64,000 nt of DNA from Rhizopus sp. PT2906 (taxonomy: Eukaryota; Mucoromycota; Mucoromycetes; Mucorales; Rhizopodaceae): positions 35,616 to 99,615 of the forward strand of contig JAMYHX010000123.1 in the NCBI GenBank assembly GCA_025529335.1. The letters run 5' to 3'. The notes beneath the pieces were generated by a model. That model saw nothing but the letters and a program-made list of their open reading frames with translations. It was not told the DNA's origin and made no database searches. This document shows positions 1 through 12,940 of the stretch, piece by piece. Position 1 is the stretch's first letter. The number at the start of each line of letters is the position of its first letter. The translations under genes were made by a program, and so were the position numbers.

Positions 1-1208
1 ATGTAATACGCGTCGTTTTCAATAAGGTTCTTTTGTTTGTAACTTGTATATTCTGTGGTATGTAAGAAAACTAGATGTATCCTTGAATATTGTAGAAAAC
101 AAAGTGATATTTACGATCTAAGGAGGACTAACTCTACCTGTGACACGAGAAATACTTATGTAAGCAATAGCTGTCTTTTTTTCTACTACTTTGGGCTAAA
201 TAAGCCCTGTTATGGTATGGGAATAATAATCCTATAAAAAAGAAGTTTATACTCATATTGATCAAGCGATCCAAGCCAAGCCGTGTACGACGATTATGAT
301 TAAAGTAATTTTTTAGCGCAGCATTCTATGTTTCTACTGTTTTTTGAATATGAATTTGCGTTGGGATTAGAAAATCTTTGCCTTCAAACCAAGCGGTCAC
401 CTTAATCCGGAGAAGCTTGTTCAAAACGATAATTTCAAAGCCATGTCTACAATGAATGTCCTATCTTCTATTGGGATAAATCCATCAGGATTCTCCAAGC
501 TTCTATGCTCTCGGTTTTATGCTCAAATAGTTTGACTACAAATGGAATATGACATAGCCATCAACTGTTTCAGTCACATTCAGCTGAAAACTCCAAGCCA
601 AAACTTTAATTTCTGAAGCTTTACATCCACCTGACGAAGGTGGTTGCTACATGACTAGAAATATGAACATGTCTACTTTTTCTTTGATTTCCAAACTTTT
701 GTAACATTATGTCATATGCTAATAATTGCATATTACTGCCATGTAGAACTGCCCAAATGTATTTGAAAAAGATCCAAGGAGGGCGCATGTGATGACCTTT
801 TATAAAGGCCTTTCCTCGGATTGATAAATTTCTCTCATTTAATTACATTTATCACAAGTAATTCTACCAAATGAAAGACGGAATTATTTTTAATTAGACT
901 CAATCTTGCTGTAAAACAAACAAAAAGCAGAAAAATATAAAACTGCAAATAGCCCATTTTGGTTGTACAAACGAGTGAAGAATGAATAGAAAGATCATAA
1001 CTATGCTAACGTATCCATAGTTTCTAAGCATTATACCGTTGTCTTGGCTATATATTATAAATTGCAGAAAAAAAGAAAAGAAGCAATAATTCAAAATGAG
1101 TCATTGACTAATTTTGAGCATCCGACAGTAAAGAAGATAACTTGATTTCCCTTTTGTTTTTTCTTGTTTTTTTTTTTTTTTTTTTTTAACTTTGTTTTCC
1201 CTTTAAAT
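1..1208. other. Intergenic, no gene seen
   Basis: This AT-rich stretch has short frames full of stops on both strands. A poly-T tract near 1165-1188 lies about 20 bases before the chorismate mutase start and is the only obvious feature. No RNA gene or repeat was recognised. Confidence 0.5.
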
Positions 1209-2210
1209 ATGACTGTGGATACTTATTCATTAGACAAACTAAGAAGTACACTTATTCGCTTAGAAGATACCATCATTTTCGGTAAGATTAATAAATAATG
1301 TGAATAAATAGGAAGCTTATTGTACTACAGCCCTTATCGAAAGAGCACAATTTGCACTAAATCAATGTGTCTACGAAAGAGGAGCACTCGAATTTAACGG
1401 TGCAACAGGAGAAAAGAGCTTCTTGGAATACTTCTTTTGGGAAACAGAGAAAGTTCATGGTAACTGATAGAAACATCAAGATCAACATATTATCTAATAC
1501 ATCTTTTTTCAACAGCCAAGGTTCGCAGATACACAAGGTAATGTTCACATAAATAGAATGTTATACAGAAAAGATATCAACGTTTTGAATGTAGTCCGGA
1601 TGAATATGCATTCACTTCACCTTTACCCGACCCTATTCTTCCACCGCTTCAATATGATGAATTTTTGTATCCAAATGATATTAATGTCAACAGTCAAATT
1701 ATGGACATATATATCAAAGACATCTTGCCGGTTATTTGTAAAAAAGGTGATGATATGAATTATGGTAGCTCAGCAACAAAAGATATTGAAGCATTACAAG
1801 CCTTAAGTAAACGTATACATTTTGGTAAGCCACCTTTATTTGTTACTCCCCTTCATTCATTTTTTTTTTTTCAAGGTAAATTCATTGCAGAGTCCAAGTT
1901 TAGATCAAATCCATCCGAATACATTAAACTTGCTCTGGCTGAAGATAGAGAAAAGATTGATGAATTATTGACGAATAAGCAAGTAGAAGCAAAGGTATTG
2001 GAGAGATTACACAGAAAAGCTTTGGTCTATGGACAAACATTGGATGAAGAACAAGAAGGAACGAGTAAACATTTACGCATTCCAGTTGAATTAGTAGTCA
2101 ATCTCTATAAGCAATGGGTTATTCCATTAACAAAACAAGTTGAAGTGGACTATTTGATTATCAGAGGAAAGGCTGCTGCTGCTGCTGCTGCCTGTCAAAT
2201 GTCAAAATAA
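1209..2210 (+). CDS. ARO7: Chorismate mutase (AroQ, fungal type)
   Basis: Converts chorismate to prephenate, the branch step to phenylalanine and tyrosine. Five exons join in frame: 1209-1281, 1331-1459, 1516-1537, 1574-1824, 1876-2210, giving 269 residues (yeast Aro7 has 256). The N-terminal helix carries KLRSTLIRLED, matching the catalytic-Arg helix of Aro7. The C-terminal half has the block RDIE-like KDIEALQALSKRIHFGKF and a final helix with TKQVEVDYL, which keeps the Glu aligned with yeast Glu246. A GCT run near 2171-2190 adds an alanine tract at the tail. Exon 3 is only 22 bases. The residue aligned with the yeast allosteric switch Thr226 appears to be Pro (RIPVEL against RITPEY), so control by tryptophan and tyrosine may differ. 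Family identity is very secure; exon 4 uses the acceptor after GAAAAG because only that keeps the frame. Confidence 0.95.
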
Positions 2211-2361
2211 ACTCAAGTCTTACAAATTTCCTGTTTAGGCATATTCAGGTACGATGGATCTATTCCAGAGTGTATGCAGAAAGATAAAAAGAGAAAGAAA
2301 TAGAGGGTTTATTGTGTGTGTGTATTATGTGAAAATGTCAGGCAGATGAATAAATTATTAT

Positions 2362-3803
2362 TTACATGCGTTTTCTTGCTTTACACTGCTTTTTTAGCTT
2401 CTTCATCAGCTCTCTTCCTTTCCTTATTTGAAACTCTTCCCCACTATTTAGTAATGCATTGATCAAGCCTTTTGCAATGTTGTCGCTAAAGGGAGGAGAA
2501 AGAAGATATGAGCATAAAAAAGCGTCTAGAGACATTAAGCACTTACTGTAAATATGTATCTTCTTCTGTCTCTTCTTGTTCTCTTAAATTGACTTTTTCA
2601 AATCCAGGAAAGTTAGGTGCGAGGTTAAAGTGACGTAACTCGAAACCACCCAAGAATTGATTATCTCTTGGGTCTCTGAATGCTAGTGTACCGTATGCGT
2701 CAGCGTTTTGTTCGTATGAACTGAAATCATCATCTTCGTCTTCATCAGGCAAATCAGGCCCTAACAGATCACTAAGATAGTTTGCATATCGAGGTTCACC
2801 AGTCACTGTCAACTCTTCGTCATCGCTATTATTATCGTCATAGTCTTCCGCAATAGCATCATCTTCATCATCTTCATCATCGCTATCACTAATAGATGGA
2901 AGGTTTACAAATTGAACACGAGTAGTAGAAGAATTTGCTTGTTCTAATTCATTATCACTATTATCTAATTCTTCTAAAGTAATTCTTTCGTCCTCACTGC
3001 TATCACTGTACCCATCATTAGGTGAATAGTCTTCATCGTCACTACTATCCTCATCGTCATCCAATTCAGTCATCAATTGGAAATGCGAAGGAAGCTGATT
3101 TTCTTTATCTTCTTGAATGGATTCTTCGTCTTCACTACTCTCTTCTTCTTCAGGCACATAATCCTCATCTTCACTACTTTCATCTTCATCGTCCATGCTC
3201 AATTGTCTATTTGATATAAAATCATCAGGTTGTAATAATTTCATGTATCGATAATAATCTTGATCTTCCATATCTTCATCTGACTCTTCTTGACTTATTT
3301 CTACAAGATTACCTATAATCTGTACAGGACTATATTTTATGTTTAATTCCCATAAGTGATACTTTTTTGTGTTTAAACATACTTTGTGCCAGTTACAATA
3401 AAGGTTGCTCCATCTTCAGGCATAAATAAATGTGTCAATTTTTGTGCTTCCACCTTGAACAAATAAGGTAAATGATTGCTCTCTTTTTTACATTAATTTC
3501 TTACCAAATCTCTTTGTAAAGTACACAGCACATATGTATCTCCTTTGATATTCACTTGAAGACAAGTTTTTCCTGCTTTTGGTTCATCTATTAAAGTAAC
3601 CTTATCTCTTTTGGTTAATCTATTTTTTGTTCCTAGATTTGAATAATAAGCTTACATGGCTCAATTGAATGATTGCGTCGTTTGGTAGTGAAAAAGACTC
3701 TCCAGGAGCTAAGCGTACACCTTTATATGATTTAAGTTTAGTTTACTTTATTGACTTTTGTAAGCTATTTCTTTTTCTCTCTTTTACCCCAAAAGGAGGT
3801 CAT
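2362..3803 (-). CDS. Nucleoplasmin-like acidic histone-chaperone-type protein
   Basis: Exons on the minus strand: 3803-3788, 3720-3505, 3453-3383, 3329-2547, 2485-2362. The protein starts MTSFWGVRLAPGESFSLP, the signature start of the nucleoplasmin-like domain found in nucleolar FKBPs and plant HD2 proteins. A beta-rich segment follows, then about 200 residues dominated by Asp, Glu and Ser, and a basic tail (MKKLKKQCKARKRM). There is no FKBP isomerase domain at the end, unlike Fpr3/Fpr4. Such domains form pentamers and bind histones or nucleolar proteins. The spliced length is one base out of frame: reading passes from ...LSHVSL to ...LGTKNRLTKRDKV only with a one-base shift near 3625-3645, next to a run of six T. 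This may be a sequence error, a real lesion or an intron I cannot place. Transcribed away from MON2. Confidence 0.75.
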
Positions 3804-5006
3804 TTGAATTATGTTTAAATAAAAAAGGGAGAGAGAGAGAGAGCGAAAACTTTTTTTTTGACAGTGTTTCTCTACTCCGGCATGAGCCAATAAAAAGAGA
3901 CAAAGCTTTTTTTTGCCTTTTCTTATCAAGAAGTGATAATATCTCGCAAGCACACGCAATAGAAACACTGATACATGATTTGATCTTTAATGGATACACA
4001 CCTTCTCTACTCGTCCCCCCATTCAACCATGTTCGCGATCGAAGAACAATTTACAATCTTGGTCGCGAGGGAGATTGGACATAATGACTGTGAATTGGCA
4101 AGTCCTTGCTTCAATCTTTGGTTAAAACTGCCCTGACTACTATCGAGAAGACGCAATTCTAGCAGGCCTTTATTGATTATAGTCTATGCGAAGCTTACGA
4201 TAGAAACTTCAACCATAACGGCTCTTTGTGGCAGAGATTTTAAGCAAATTTACACAGGTTATCCCGGCTATCTTTAGAAACACTCTTCCTTGATGGTAAA
4301 GACGGTCGCATTATCGATCTCACGGCAAGGCGTTATTGATTCTCTAGGCTGTTTATCTTCATTAGCGTACATGCGAAATTTTTTACCGACAATGTCAACA
4401 TCTTCCCTTGCTCTAGTCAAATAATTTGTTGACGATATTACTGCTCGTATATATTGACTTTGGATAACTATTGCATTGGTATAAAGAAGAAGGCTCTTAG
4501 TGTTTTTTCGCCCCAACCGAAATTACACATGCTTCATCATATGGTAGATAATATCTATCGCTTTGATTTGTCTGTCTGTTATGCAACTAGATATGGTAAT
4601 AATCATTATCGATCTTTGGGGTGTGCTGTTTAAAGGGCAATAGTCTTTTTCTTAAGCTTAAGCTTGTTGCCACTTTGAACACAATCGTACTTTTGCTCCA
4701 TCCCTTTCTTATTAACATTATGGGCTCAACTCTGTGCTCATTAACAACATGTCCTTATCTGTCTTTGTTTTTAAAGCATTTGTATACTCTTTAAAATAAA
4801 CTGTAAACAGGAAAAAAAAGAATTTTCCCTTTCCATAAAAATAAAAATGCCAAGTAACAAAGTCGTGAAGTGCTTTCATTTTTGGACAGCATCAAATTTT
4901 AAAACTACGACGTGCATTTTCCAATTCACTAAACTTGGCTCTTCATTAGAGGGCAGTGCTCATCATTTTGTTTTGCCTTTTTTTTTATTAAACCAAAACA
5001 ACCGCT
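3804..5006. other. Intergenic with possible decayed coding relic
   Basis: A GA-rich run lies at 3829-3844. On the minus strand 4020-4560, several open stretches (for example 4516-4274, ending ATVFTIKEECF) have protein-like composition but are broken by stops and match no family I recognise, so an old transposon or gene relic is possible. The last 150 bases are the MON2 leader. Confidence 0.3.
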
Positions 5007-8000
5007 ATGAGTGGTCTTACAGCGTTCTTGCAAACAGAACTTTTGACCCTTTCAAGCGAAGCTAGAAGAAAGCATCCAGAAATTAAAGAAGTAAGCAAAG
5101 AAGAAGACGAGGGTTACTGACATATTAACCCACAATTTTACAGGCAGCAGAAAGACTTGGTGTCATATTAAGAAGCTTCAAAGAACGGCCTGGATATAGT
5201 ATTGCTAATGGTCAGTCATTATGAAAAAGTCATTGCTTAAACTAAACACGTTTTGTTTTTAGAGTTGGCGAAAACTGACGACGCTTTAAGGCCATTCGTG
5301 TTGGCATGCGAAACAAAGCAAGTAAAGCTGATTACCATCGCGATTGGATGCATACAAAAGCTTATATCATTTCATGCTATACCAGAGGTAAAAAGAGACA
5401 GACGGAAAGAATGAACATATACTGACTTTATGATAGACCTCAGTCAGGACAATCCTGCGTACCTTGACAGATATAAGTGTGCATGGAGTAGATATTCAAC
5501 TTAAGATATTACAAACAGTTTTGCCATTATTGAACAATTATAGAAGTGTTCATGATGATATTTTGGCAGAAGTAACAAACAAAAAGAATTCACTCAACAG
5601 ACACACTTACATTGTCATATTAGGCACTCCTCATCTGTTTTCGATTACAAGACTCAAAAGCTATGGTAGTCAACAATACAGCAGTAGCAACACTACGTCA
5701 GCTTGTCATATTCGTATTTGATAAGGTAACCAAAGAGGATTCACTCGGCTTACAGCAATCAGATGCAACGCATGAAATAGAAATAAGCTCAGGAGAAAAG
5801 ATTAAATTACTTCCATGCGCCAAGGATGCGTATTATTTATTCCAAGATTTATGTTTATTAACAAACGGAGATCCACCAGAATATCTTCGATTGAATCATC
5901 TATCAAAGACATTTGGATTAGAGTTGATTGAAAGCGTATTAACCAACCATTATGCACTCTTTCGGGAGGTATGACAGCATTCGATCATAAACGTACAATG
6001 CTCTAACCCTCCCCTTTTTTAATATAGCACAAGGAGTTGAATTCCATTCTGAAAGAACGAGTCTGTCCGATGTTTATCAAAAACTTTTCGGAAAAGAGTG
6101 AATTCTCTCAAACGATGAGATTAACAAGAGTCGTCAATATTTTGATCAAACAATTTAGTCAAATCTTGATTATGGAATGTGAAGTATTCTTGTCCATGTT
6201 TGTAAAAATATTAGAACCAGAGAATCCACTGTGGTTGAGAGTATTGGCTATGGAGGTATTTAAGGGAGTATGCAGCGATGCTGCATTAACAAGATCCATC
6301 TACAGCTGGTACGACCGTCCTGCTAGTTCCACAAATGTCTTTCAAGGCATGATCACCAACTTTGGACGTATAGCAACAGAAAAACCTCAAACTATTGGTG
6401 CGAATCAGACAGGAAGAGATAGTATTGATGCAGGGTCAGCTCATGCAGGATATTCAACCTATGTATCCCAGGGTACGTCCACATCAGCAACACCAGAAGG
6501 ATTGAGTGCCATGTCTTCTACTATGCGTATTCAATGGTTAGTTTCTTTTAAAAGTCATGTTTTTATTGGCCCATGTTAATTATTCTTAAATAGCATTGAC
6601 CAGTTAGACAAAACAGAACCACCGACTATACCAGAGACGTACATCTTTTATCTTTCTTTACAATGTTTAAATTCAATTGCTGATGGATTAGCTGGGTTTG
6701 CTCTCTCTCGCTTTTCTCCTGGATCGACCAAGTTGATCCAGGATGATGATCCCATCAAAAACGACCTTGATCTTGTTACTGAAATGGCCAATGTCGCTTG
6801 GCCCGGACTCTTAGCTGCTATGTCGTTCTACCTAACAGCCAATCTTGATGAAGAGTTATTCCAGTCCACGCTAAAATCCTACCAAAACTTTACCAATGTA
6901 TGCGGTGTTCTCGACCTTGTTACGCCTCGCGATGCATTTTTAACCAACCTGTGCAAGAATGCGATCCCAATGATTCCTATTTTATCTTCAGGACTGATCA
7001 CTAACAGCAATACGAAAAATAGCACAGCAAGCGTAGCTACCATCTCATCCCTCCAACAGACATCAGCAGTATCCTTTTCAGAGTTATCTGCTCAACAGCA
7101 ACAGGCGCTGGCCAACATCACTCTAAATGAGAAGAATTTATATAGTTTACGAGTACTTTTGAACATTGTCATGTTCTTGAGCAATGTCTTGGGCGCATCA
7201 TGGTACCTTGTACTCGAAACCTTACAGTTGGCTGATTTCTTGTTGTTCAATCGACCTACAGCTAAAAGCTCTTCAGGTACTAGTGTAGCAGGTTCAGTAG
7301 CAACAGGAGGGGGATCAGGAGGAGCTAGTCTGAGAAGAACCATGACAAATTCGTCAACAGTAGGATTGAATCTCTCAGGTAATTATCTGATTTGCATCAT
7401 GATTGTTTCTCGTTTTTATTCATGTTATCTACTTAGCACAAGATGCCAATAGCCAGATAAAAGAGTCGGACCATGTGGCAATTATCCGAGCATCGTTCCA
7501 GCGATTGCTTGATAATAGTAAACTATTGGATGATGATTCATTTACTGCCCTCGCTGCCTCATTATGTCGTCTCAGCTCTGAGATTAGTGGAGTACCATTT
7601 AGTGCAGATGAATCTGTCTTTTCTCACAAGTCATCAAGAACAGTAAGTAAAATAAACAAAAATAGAAGCGAATCTAATGATGGGCTTGAAGAAAATATAT
7701 AATATTAGATCATTTGCCATAGACAAACTTCAATACATTGTAACTTTAGACATGAATAGACTCATTAGCCCAAAAAGCCAATCACCAGGAGTATGGGACC
7801 TGATCATGACACATCTTATTGCAACTGCCAACTATCCATTGACACCATCATCCATTCGCACCCAATGTTGCGAGACAATTGCAGACATTATAACAGATGT
7901 CATAAACTATGTTATCTCAGAGTATAAACAAGTAGATGAAAATATCCAAACCTGTTTACTATTAGCTCTCAGTCAGTGTATCAATTATACCCCACCAGCG

Positions 8001-10913
8001 AGCGAAGAAAGCCTCTTTCAAGAAACATCTGCTAAAGCCTTCAGCGAGGTTCAAAAAATGGCTTTAGAAACGCTTAATAATCTGCTTCAGACATCAGGAC
8101 ACTCATTCACATGCGGCTGGGGCCTTATATTCGATATGCTCCGCCATGTTGCTGTATCAGCCATCGGAGCACCACCGGAGGCCATTTATGAAGAAACGGA
8201 CGAAGCTTCAGAGACTCGAGCTAGCATCGATACCACCGGATCATCTATCATCACCAATAATGCCTCAGCCATCAGCAATAGAACACCTTCAACCGCGGCC
8301 GCTGCAGTCGCAGCCGCCGGTTCTATCAAGGTTGCATTTGCCAGTCTTCAACTTATCTGCACCGACTTTTTATCGCTCTTATCACCCGACTGCCTTCGTC
8401 AATGCATTGCTACACTTGGCTCTTTTGGCATGCAAAGTGAAGATTTGAACATAAGCTTGACCGCAGTTGGACTCTTGTGGAATCTATCTGATTTTATTCA
8501 AACGCGACGCACTGAACTTATGAAAGAGCAAACAGAAAATGTGCCTATTGATAACGAGAGTTTGAATATCGAAATCAGTCTTTCTGAAGCAGACAGTGAA
8601 TCTTCCATGACCTACAGCATTCTCTGGATGTTACTTCTCTTGCAGCTGTCACACACATGCACAGATTGGCGTCCAGAGGTCCGTAACGGAGCCAATCAGA
8701 CATTATTCCGAACCATCAGCATGAACGGTCATGTTCTCGGTTCTCAGTTATGGAATGCATGCATCTGGAAGGTGCTCTTCCCGCTTCTTGACTCCATAAA
8801 GATGTCGTCAATCCGAGCATCCAAAATGTCACTTAGCAATAGAACTCCCGTGACCAATGTAGCAGAAAGAGACAGCTCTGGCTTCATGCTGCATCATTCC
8901 AGGGATACAGCCGACAAGCAGTGGGACGAAACAAAAGTGTTAATATTAACGGGCATATCATCCATTTTTCATGACTTCTTGAACGACCTATATCAACTAG
9001 AGCACTTTTCAAGAGCATTTACCTTACTTCTCGCGCATCTCGAAGATTCATGCTTACGTTCAAGTCAAGAAGTGTCCCTTGCAAGCATCAAGAGCCTAAA
9101 GTCTCTCGTCAGCATTTCACCCGAATTCGAGCACACGAGCGACCTTTTACCTCTATGGCGTCGTACGTGGAATACTTGGCAAGCGATTGGCAACGGCATC
9201 AACAAGGCTACGGCTGATAAACCATTGTACAGCCCACTTGAGCATGAACTCCAATCACTTACATTATCCTTATCGACATCAAGCGCAGCACCAATCTCTG
9301 ATGATTTTACCCAAGACATGCTTACGGCTTACGTGTCCATGTTTACCGAGATTTACAAACTGATACCAGATACGTTCACACTGGAGGACGTCAGTGTTCT
9401 GCTGGATGTATTGAGAAACGTTCTGGTGTACTCGACCAGTCCACAGTATCGTCCAGACATTGATCATTTGTCACCGCTGCAGGAAGCTGTACTGGATGCC
9501 GTGCAAGTGTTGGATATGGGCATGCCTGGCGTTCCTCCGCTAGTGATTGCTGATCTGTCAGAATACATGACCTTGGCATTCCTGAGTCCACCTGAGGACA
9601 AACAAAAGAATCGAGGCTACATACCGCCTAGCCAGCGCAAATTTTCTACAGTGACTTATATCGCCTTGAACAAAAAGTGCAGTCATTTGATTGCCGAGTT
9701 GTTCAAACAGCATGCTCACGTCTTGTCAATGTACACGGATGGTGTTTTTGAGCGTATTATTGGTGCTTATGGGTTGCCTATGAAGTTAAAATACGACTGT
9801 CCGCCTTCTTGCCGACATGACGATGACAAGACGCCTCTGTGGAAGTTGGCTACAGAAAAGCTTTTGGAGATACTTGTACTTGGCTTAGAAACACTAGAGC
9901 GTTTTGGTGATGGTAAGTGAGTTGAATGGAGGGAAAGAATCATGGTTTTAAATAACGAAAATAGAGGTACCACTGGAAAGATTTGTGGGTGTGTGGCGTA
10001 CATTAGTTGACATACTCGAAGGCAGTCTTTTATCGCCTAGTTCGCCACCAGAGAATATGAAGATTGAAGAGCTCGATGTAGACGAACACTTTGATATCTC
10101 TGTATTGAGCGTCATACAAAACGATATTGCAATTTATTTAGGCAAGCCTCGTGTGCCTATTGAAGTGATTCAAAAGCTGGTCAATGTGATCAGAGAGAGT
10201 TCGAGATTGTATTATATTGAAAAGACAGAGCAGTCAGTATCAAGTGACATTGTTGGCACGACTGGAACGATTGTGCCTGTGATGAAGGAATCATTTGCTT
10301 ATGCTGCATTTATGACACTCTTTTCTTTATGCTCAGCTGAAAATCAAGGTTTGTTTATATAAATAGTTGAGACTAATATTAAATATCTTATTAGATAACC
10401 CGCAGGTTCGTAAGCGTATTGCTAAAGTGGCCATACCTGTATTACTTGAAAGATGTGAGACAATTCTTAGAAATTACACAGCTGATGAACCTTTGCTAGG
10501 AAGGTGCCCGTTTCCCAGGTACTTGATGCGGTGAGAGAGAGAAATTACAAACGATAGTCAATGAAAAGCCCCCCTTCGACTGACTTGGCTTTTGTTTTTT
10601 TGTTAGGGTAAGAAAAGAGGAAATGTTATTTTTTTTGAAGCAAGCGATTCAATTGAAGTTACAAGAGAATATTTTGACAATTGAAGAAAACTCAAGTAAG
10701 TTTAAAGAAATATAAAGATACAAAACTTAACATCTTTCAAAAAAAGATCCTGTAAAGAAATTACTCTTGTCTGGGCCAAGAGCACATCTCTTTTATTTAT
10801 ATCCGTCCTTATGCAGTGTGATTACATGCGAAGATGATGTTGTAATCAGTCTGATTCAAGAATGTCTACAGGTGACAGGTGCAGAAATGGGATTGTCTGT
10901 GCCTCTTGTATAA
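5007..10913 (+). CDS. MON2: Mon2 homologue, large Arf-GEF-like trafficking scaffold
   Basis: Mon2/Ysl2 acts at the trans-Golgi and endosomes with Dop1 and the flippase Neo1 in retrograde traffic. It resembles large Arf-GEFs (DCB, HUS and HDS regions) without a Sec7 catalytic domain. Thirteen exons: 5007-5090, 5144-5210, 5263-5387, 5437-5571, 5624-5968, 6028-6536, 6594-7378, 7437-7642, 7709-9912, 9965-10348, 10395-10518, 10607-10695, 10747-10913; about 1,740 residues, close to human MON2. The N-terminal DCB block (EAAERLGVILRSF, then VHDDILAEALLICFRLQDSK, NNTAVATLRQLV) and the C-terminal CPFPRVRKEEM block match the family strongly. The donor at 7643 and acceptor at 7708 leave the frame one base off. 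A donor at 7647 with acceptor at 7722 would repair it, so that junction is uncertain. No neighbour shares its function. Confidence 0.92.
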
Positions 10914-11557
10914 TTTCAATCTTAACTTTTGATGACATATAATGATGCCTTTTTTTTTGGTTTCTGTAAAATACATTGTTTATGAAAAAGTAAAATTGCA
11001 CCTGATAAATGTTGCATCCAAGAGTAAATGTTACATGCTTGTCACGCAGCAAAGCCTTGATGTCTTCATTATATCGTCTTTTATCATAATGATGGAAAAA
11101 CAGTCAAGTTTTGATATACATTGTATGTGCCTAAACTGCCTGAAACAATGAGGGGAGATAGGAGATGATCTAAAATATCAATGTTGTTAGGAGGCATCTT
11201 TTTCCATAAGAAGCATTTAGGACAAGTACTGATGTGTATTCACAGGACTCAAAGGCATCCAAAAGCAGTTATGTATGATTCATGAGGGCGAATATTATAA
11301 TAGTTTGTTTATTACTTTAGAGCAAATGATCAGATCACAAAAGTTTGCTTAAAGATTAGAGAAAACGGTTGACATATCATGGAATAAAGAAGAAAAAATG
11401 ATATGCTTTATTATAAAAGAAATATGTTTTTATATAATCACATAAAAAAAAGGAAACATAATATACACATAAAAGAAAGTGGAAAAGAAAGACAAGTATT
11501 GAAACAAAAGAAAAATCTATATAAGGGATTTACACAGAGTGCTTACCATTGAAAGGG
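10914..11557. other. Intergenic between convergent MON2 and bZIP genes
   Basis: AT-rich spacer holding the 3' regions of two convergent genes. Nothing else was recognised. Confidence 0.5.
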
Positions 11558-12295
11558 TTAATCAGAGCTGAGGTCAATATCATCAACATCATCTTCCTGA
11601 TCGCTATTTGAGATATCAATCATGTTTGAACTGAGTTCAGTAGTAAGTGGACTATTGCTAGGAAGATGACAGAGGTAGGATAATCGATCACCGTACTGTT
11701 GATAATGTTGTTGTTGTTGTTGATTATAAGAGCATACCATGTTATCTGGCGCAGATGCTTGCTTTCCAATCCATTTTTTTAACATTTTTCTTGCCACCAT
11801 CTTACCCCTAAGTCTATCCGATGTCGCCTTCAATCGTTCATTTTCCAACCGCAGCTCTTGTAGTTGTCGTTCGAGCACAGCATTTTGTTCGGATAATTTA
11901 CTTATCATGTATTTCATCTCACTATGTTGCTGACTTTTCTTTTGGCGATACTTTGCAGAGGCAGCCTTGTTCCTCAGTCGACGTTCTTCCAAAGTTAGCG
12001 GAGCACTAGAAGCTTCGCGATCTTCTTCATCATCTGTAGATTTTTGCTGCATGGAACACATAGAGTGTCTTGGTGAAGAGGACAGAGAAGACGGAGACGA
12101 AGGCTCTGGGGAAGCAGGTGGGGAACGAAAGAGAGGGAAATGATGAGGATGATTGTAAGGGTGACCAGGAAGAGAGATCCTTTTTTCATCCTTGTAGTAA
12201 GGGTTTGAACTTGATGCGATGATAGAGGATATTGACATGAGCTTTCCTTGATTATTTGAGTATGAGTTATGATTGCCCGAATGAGCTGTTTGCAT
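11558..12295 (-). CDS. bZIP transcription factor
   Basis: A 245-residue protein starting MQTAHSGN. It has a Ser/Pro/His-rich N-terminal half, a basic region at about residues 104-121 (RRLRNKAASAKYRQKK, matching the N-x2-A-A-x-x-[YF]-R bZIP signature), a leucine-zipper coiled coil to about residue 158, a lysine-rich segment, a short polyQ and an acidic tail ending DDVDDIDLSSD. The basic region resembles fungal Met28/Cys3/Gcn4-class factors, but the target cannot be deduced. The open frame extends upstream to 12337, but those residues (LTFFFFQ) read like a polypyrimidine tract ending in CAAG. A 5' UTR or upstream coding intron is therefore likely, and 12295 is the conservative start. Confidence 0.85.
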   Translation of the reverse strand: MQTAHSGNHNSYSNNQGKLMSISSIIASSSNPYYKDEKRISLPGHPYNHPHHFPLFRSPPASPEPSSPSSLSSSPRHSMCSMQQKSTDDEEDREASSAPLTLEERRLRNKAASAKYRQKKSQQHSEMKYMISKLSEQNAVLERQLQELRLENERLKATSDRLRGKMVARKMLKKWIGKQASAPDNMVCSYNQQQQQHYQQYGDRLSYLCHLPSNSPLTTELSSNMIDISNSDQEDDVDDIDLSSD

Positions 12296-12337
12296 TCTCA
12301 GTGCTTGAAAGAAGAAAAAGGTAAGAAAGAGATGCAA

Positions 12338-12940
12338 GATGAGTTATTTATATAAGAAGAAGTTGAGCAACAGTTCCTATTTATAACAAATGCAGCAGTT
12401 TGCTCAAGCATTGGATTGTTTGTTTTTGTTTTAAACCCTTTTTTCTTGGTTTGGTTAAATTAAAAAAAATCTTTACAAATTCATATTCTGACGGAACCTT
12501 TCTCATCTTGCATCAAAATCATTTGACAAGACTTATAAAGAAAACAAAGTGACACATCAAACAGGGTAACGTAGCATAAGGAAAAGAAAAGAACGTTTGA
12601 ATGGTCTCAAATGTCGAAGTTCAAGCCACCTCAACAGATGACTTTGTACTATTTTATACTTGTATTTGTTTGTGTATTTAGTTGTTTCATGTTTTCCCTT
12701 GCTTCTTTCTTTACTTTTTCTCTTTTCCTTCCCCTTCTTTGAAAATGAAATGTCTGTGTTGTATTTATTAATATTATTATTATTATTATTATTGTTGTTG
12801 TTGCTACAGTCGTTCCGCTCCCAATGTGAAGATGTAGAAAAAAAAACGCGGACTTCAAAACAAAACGTTGGAGGCTTACACAGAAAATTGCATTGTTTGT
12901 TTGAAGTCCATTTCGTGGTTTTCAAAAGACAAATTTCATA
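12338..12940. other. Intergenic with ATT microsatellite
   Basis: Promoter-side spacer of the bZIP gene, with an (ATT)n run at about 12766-12793 followed by GTT units. Open frames through it are low-complexity translations of the repeat and are not supported as genes. Confidence 0.5.
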
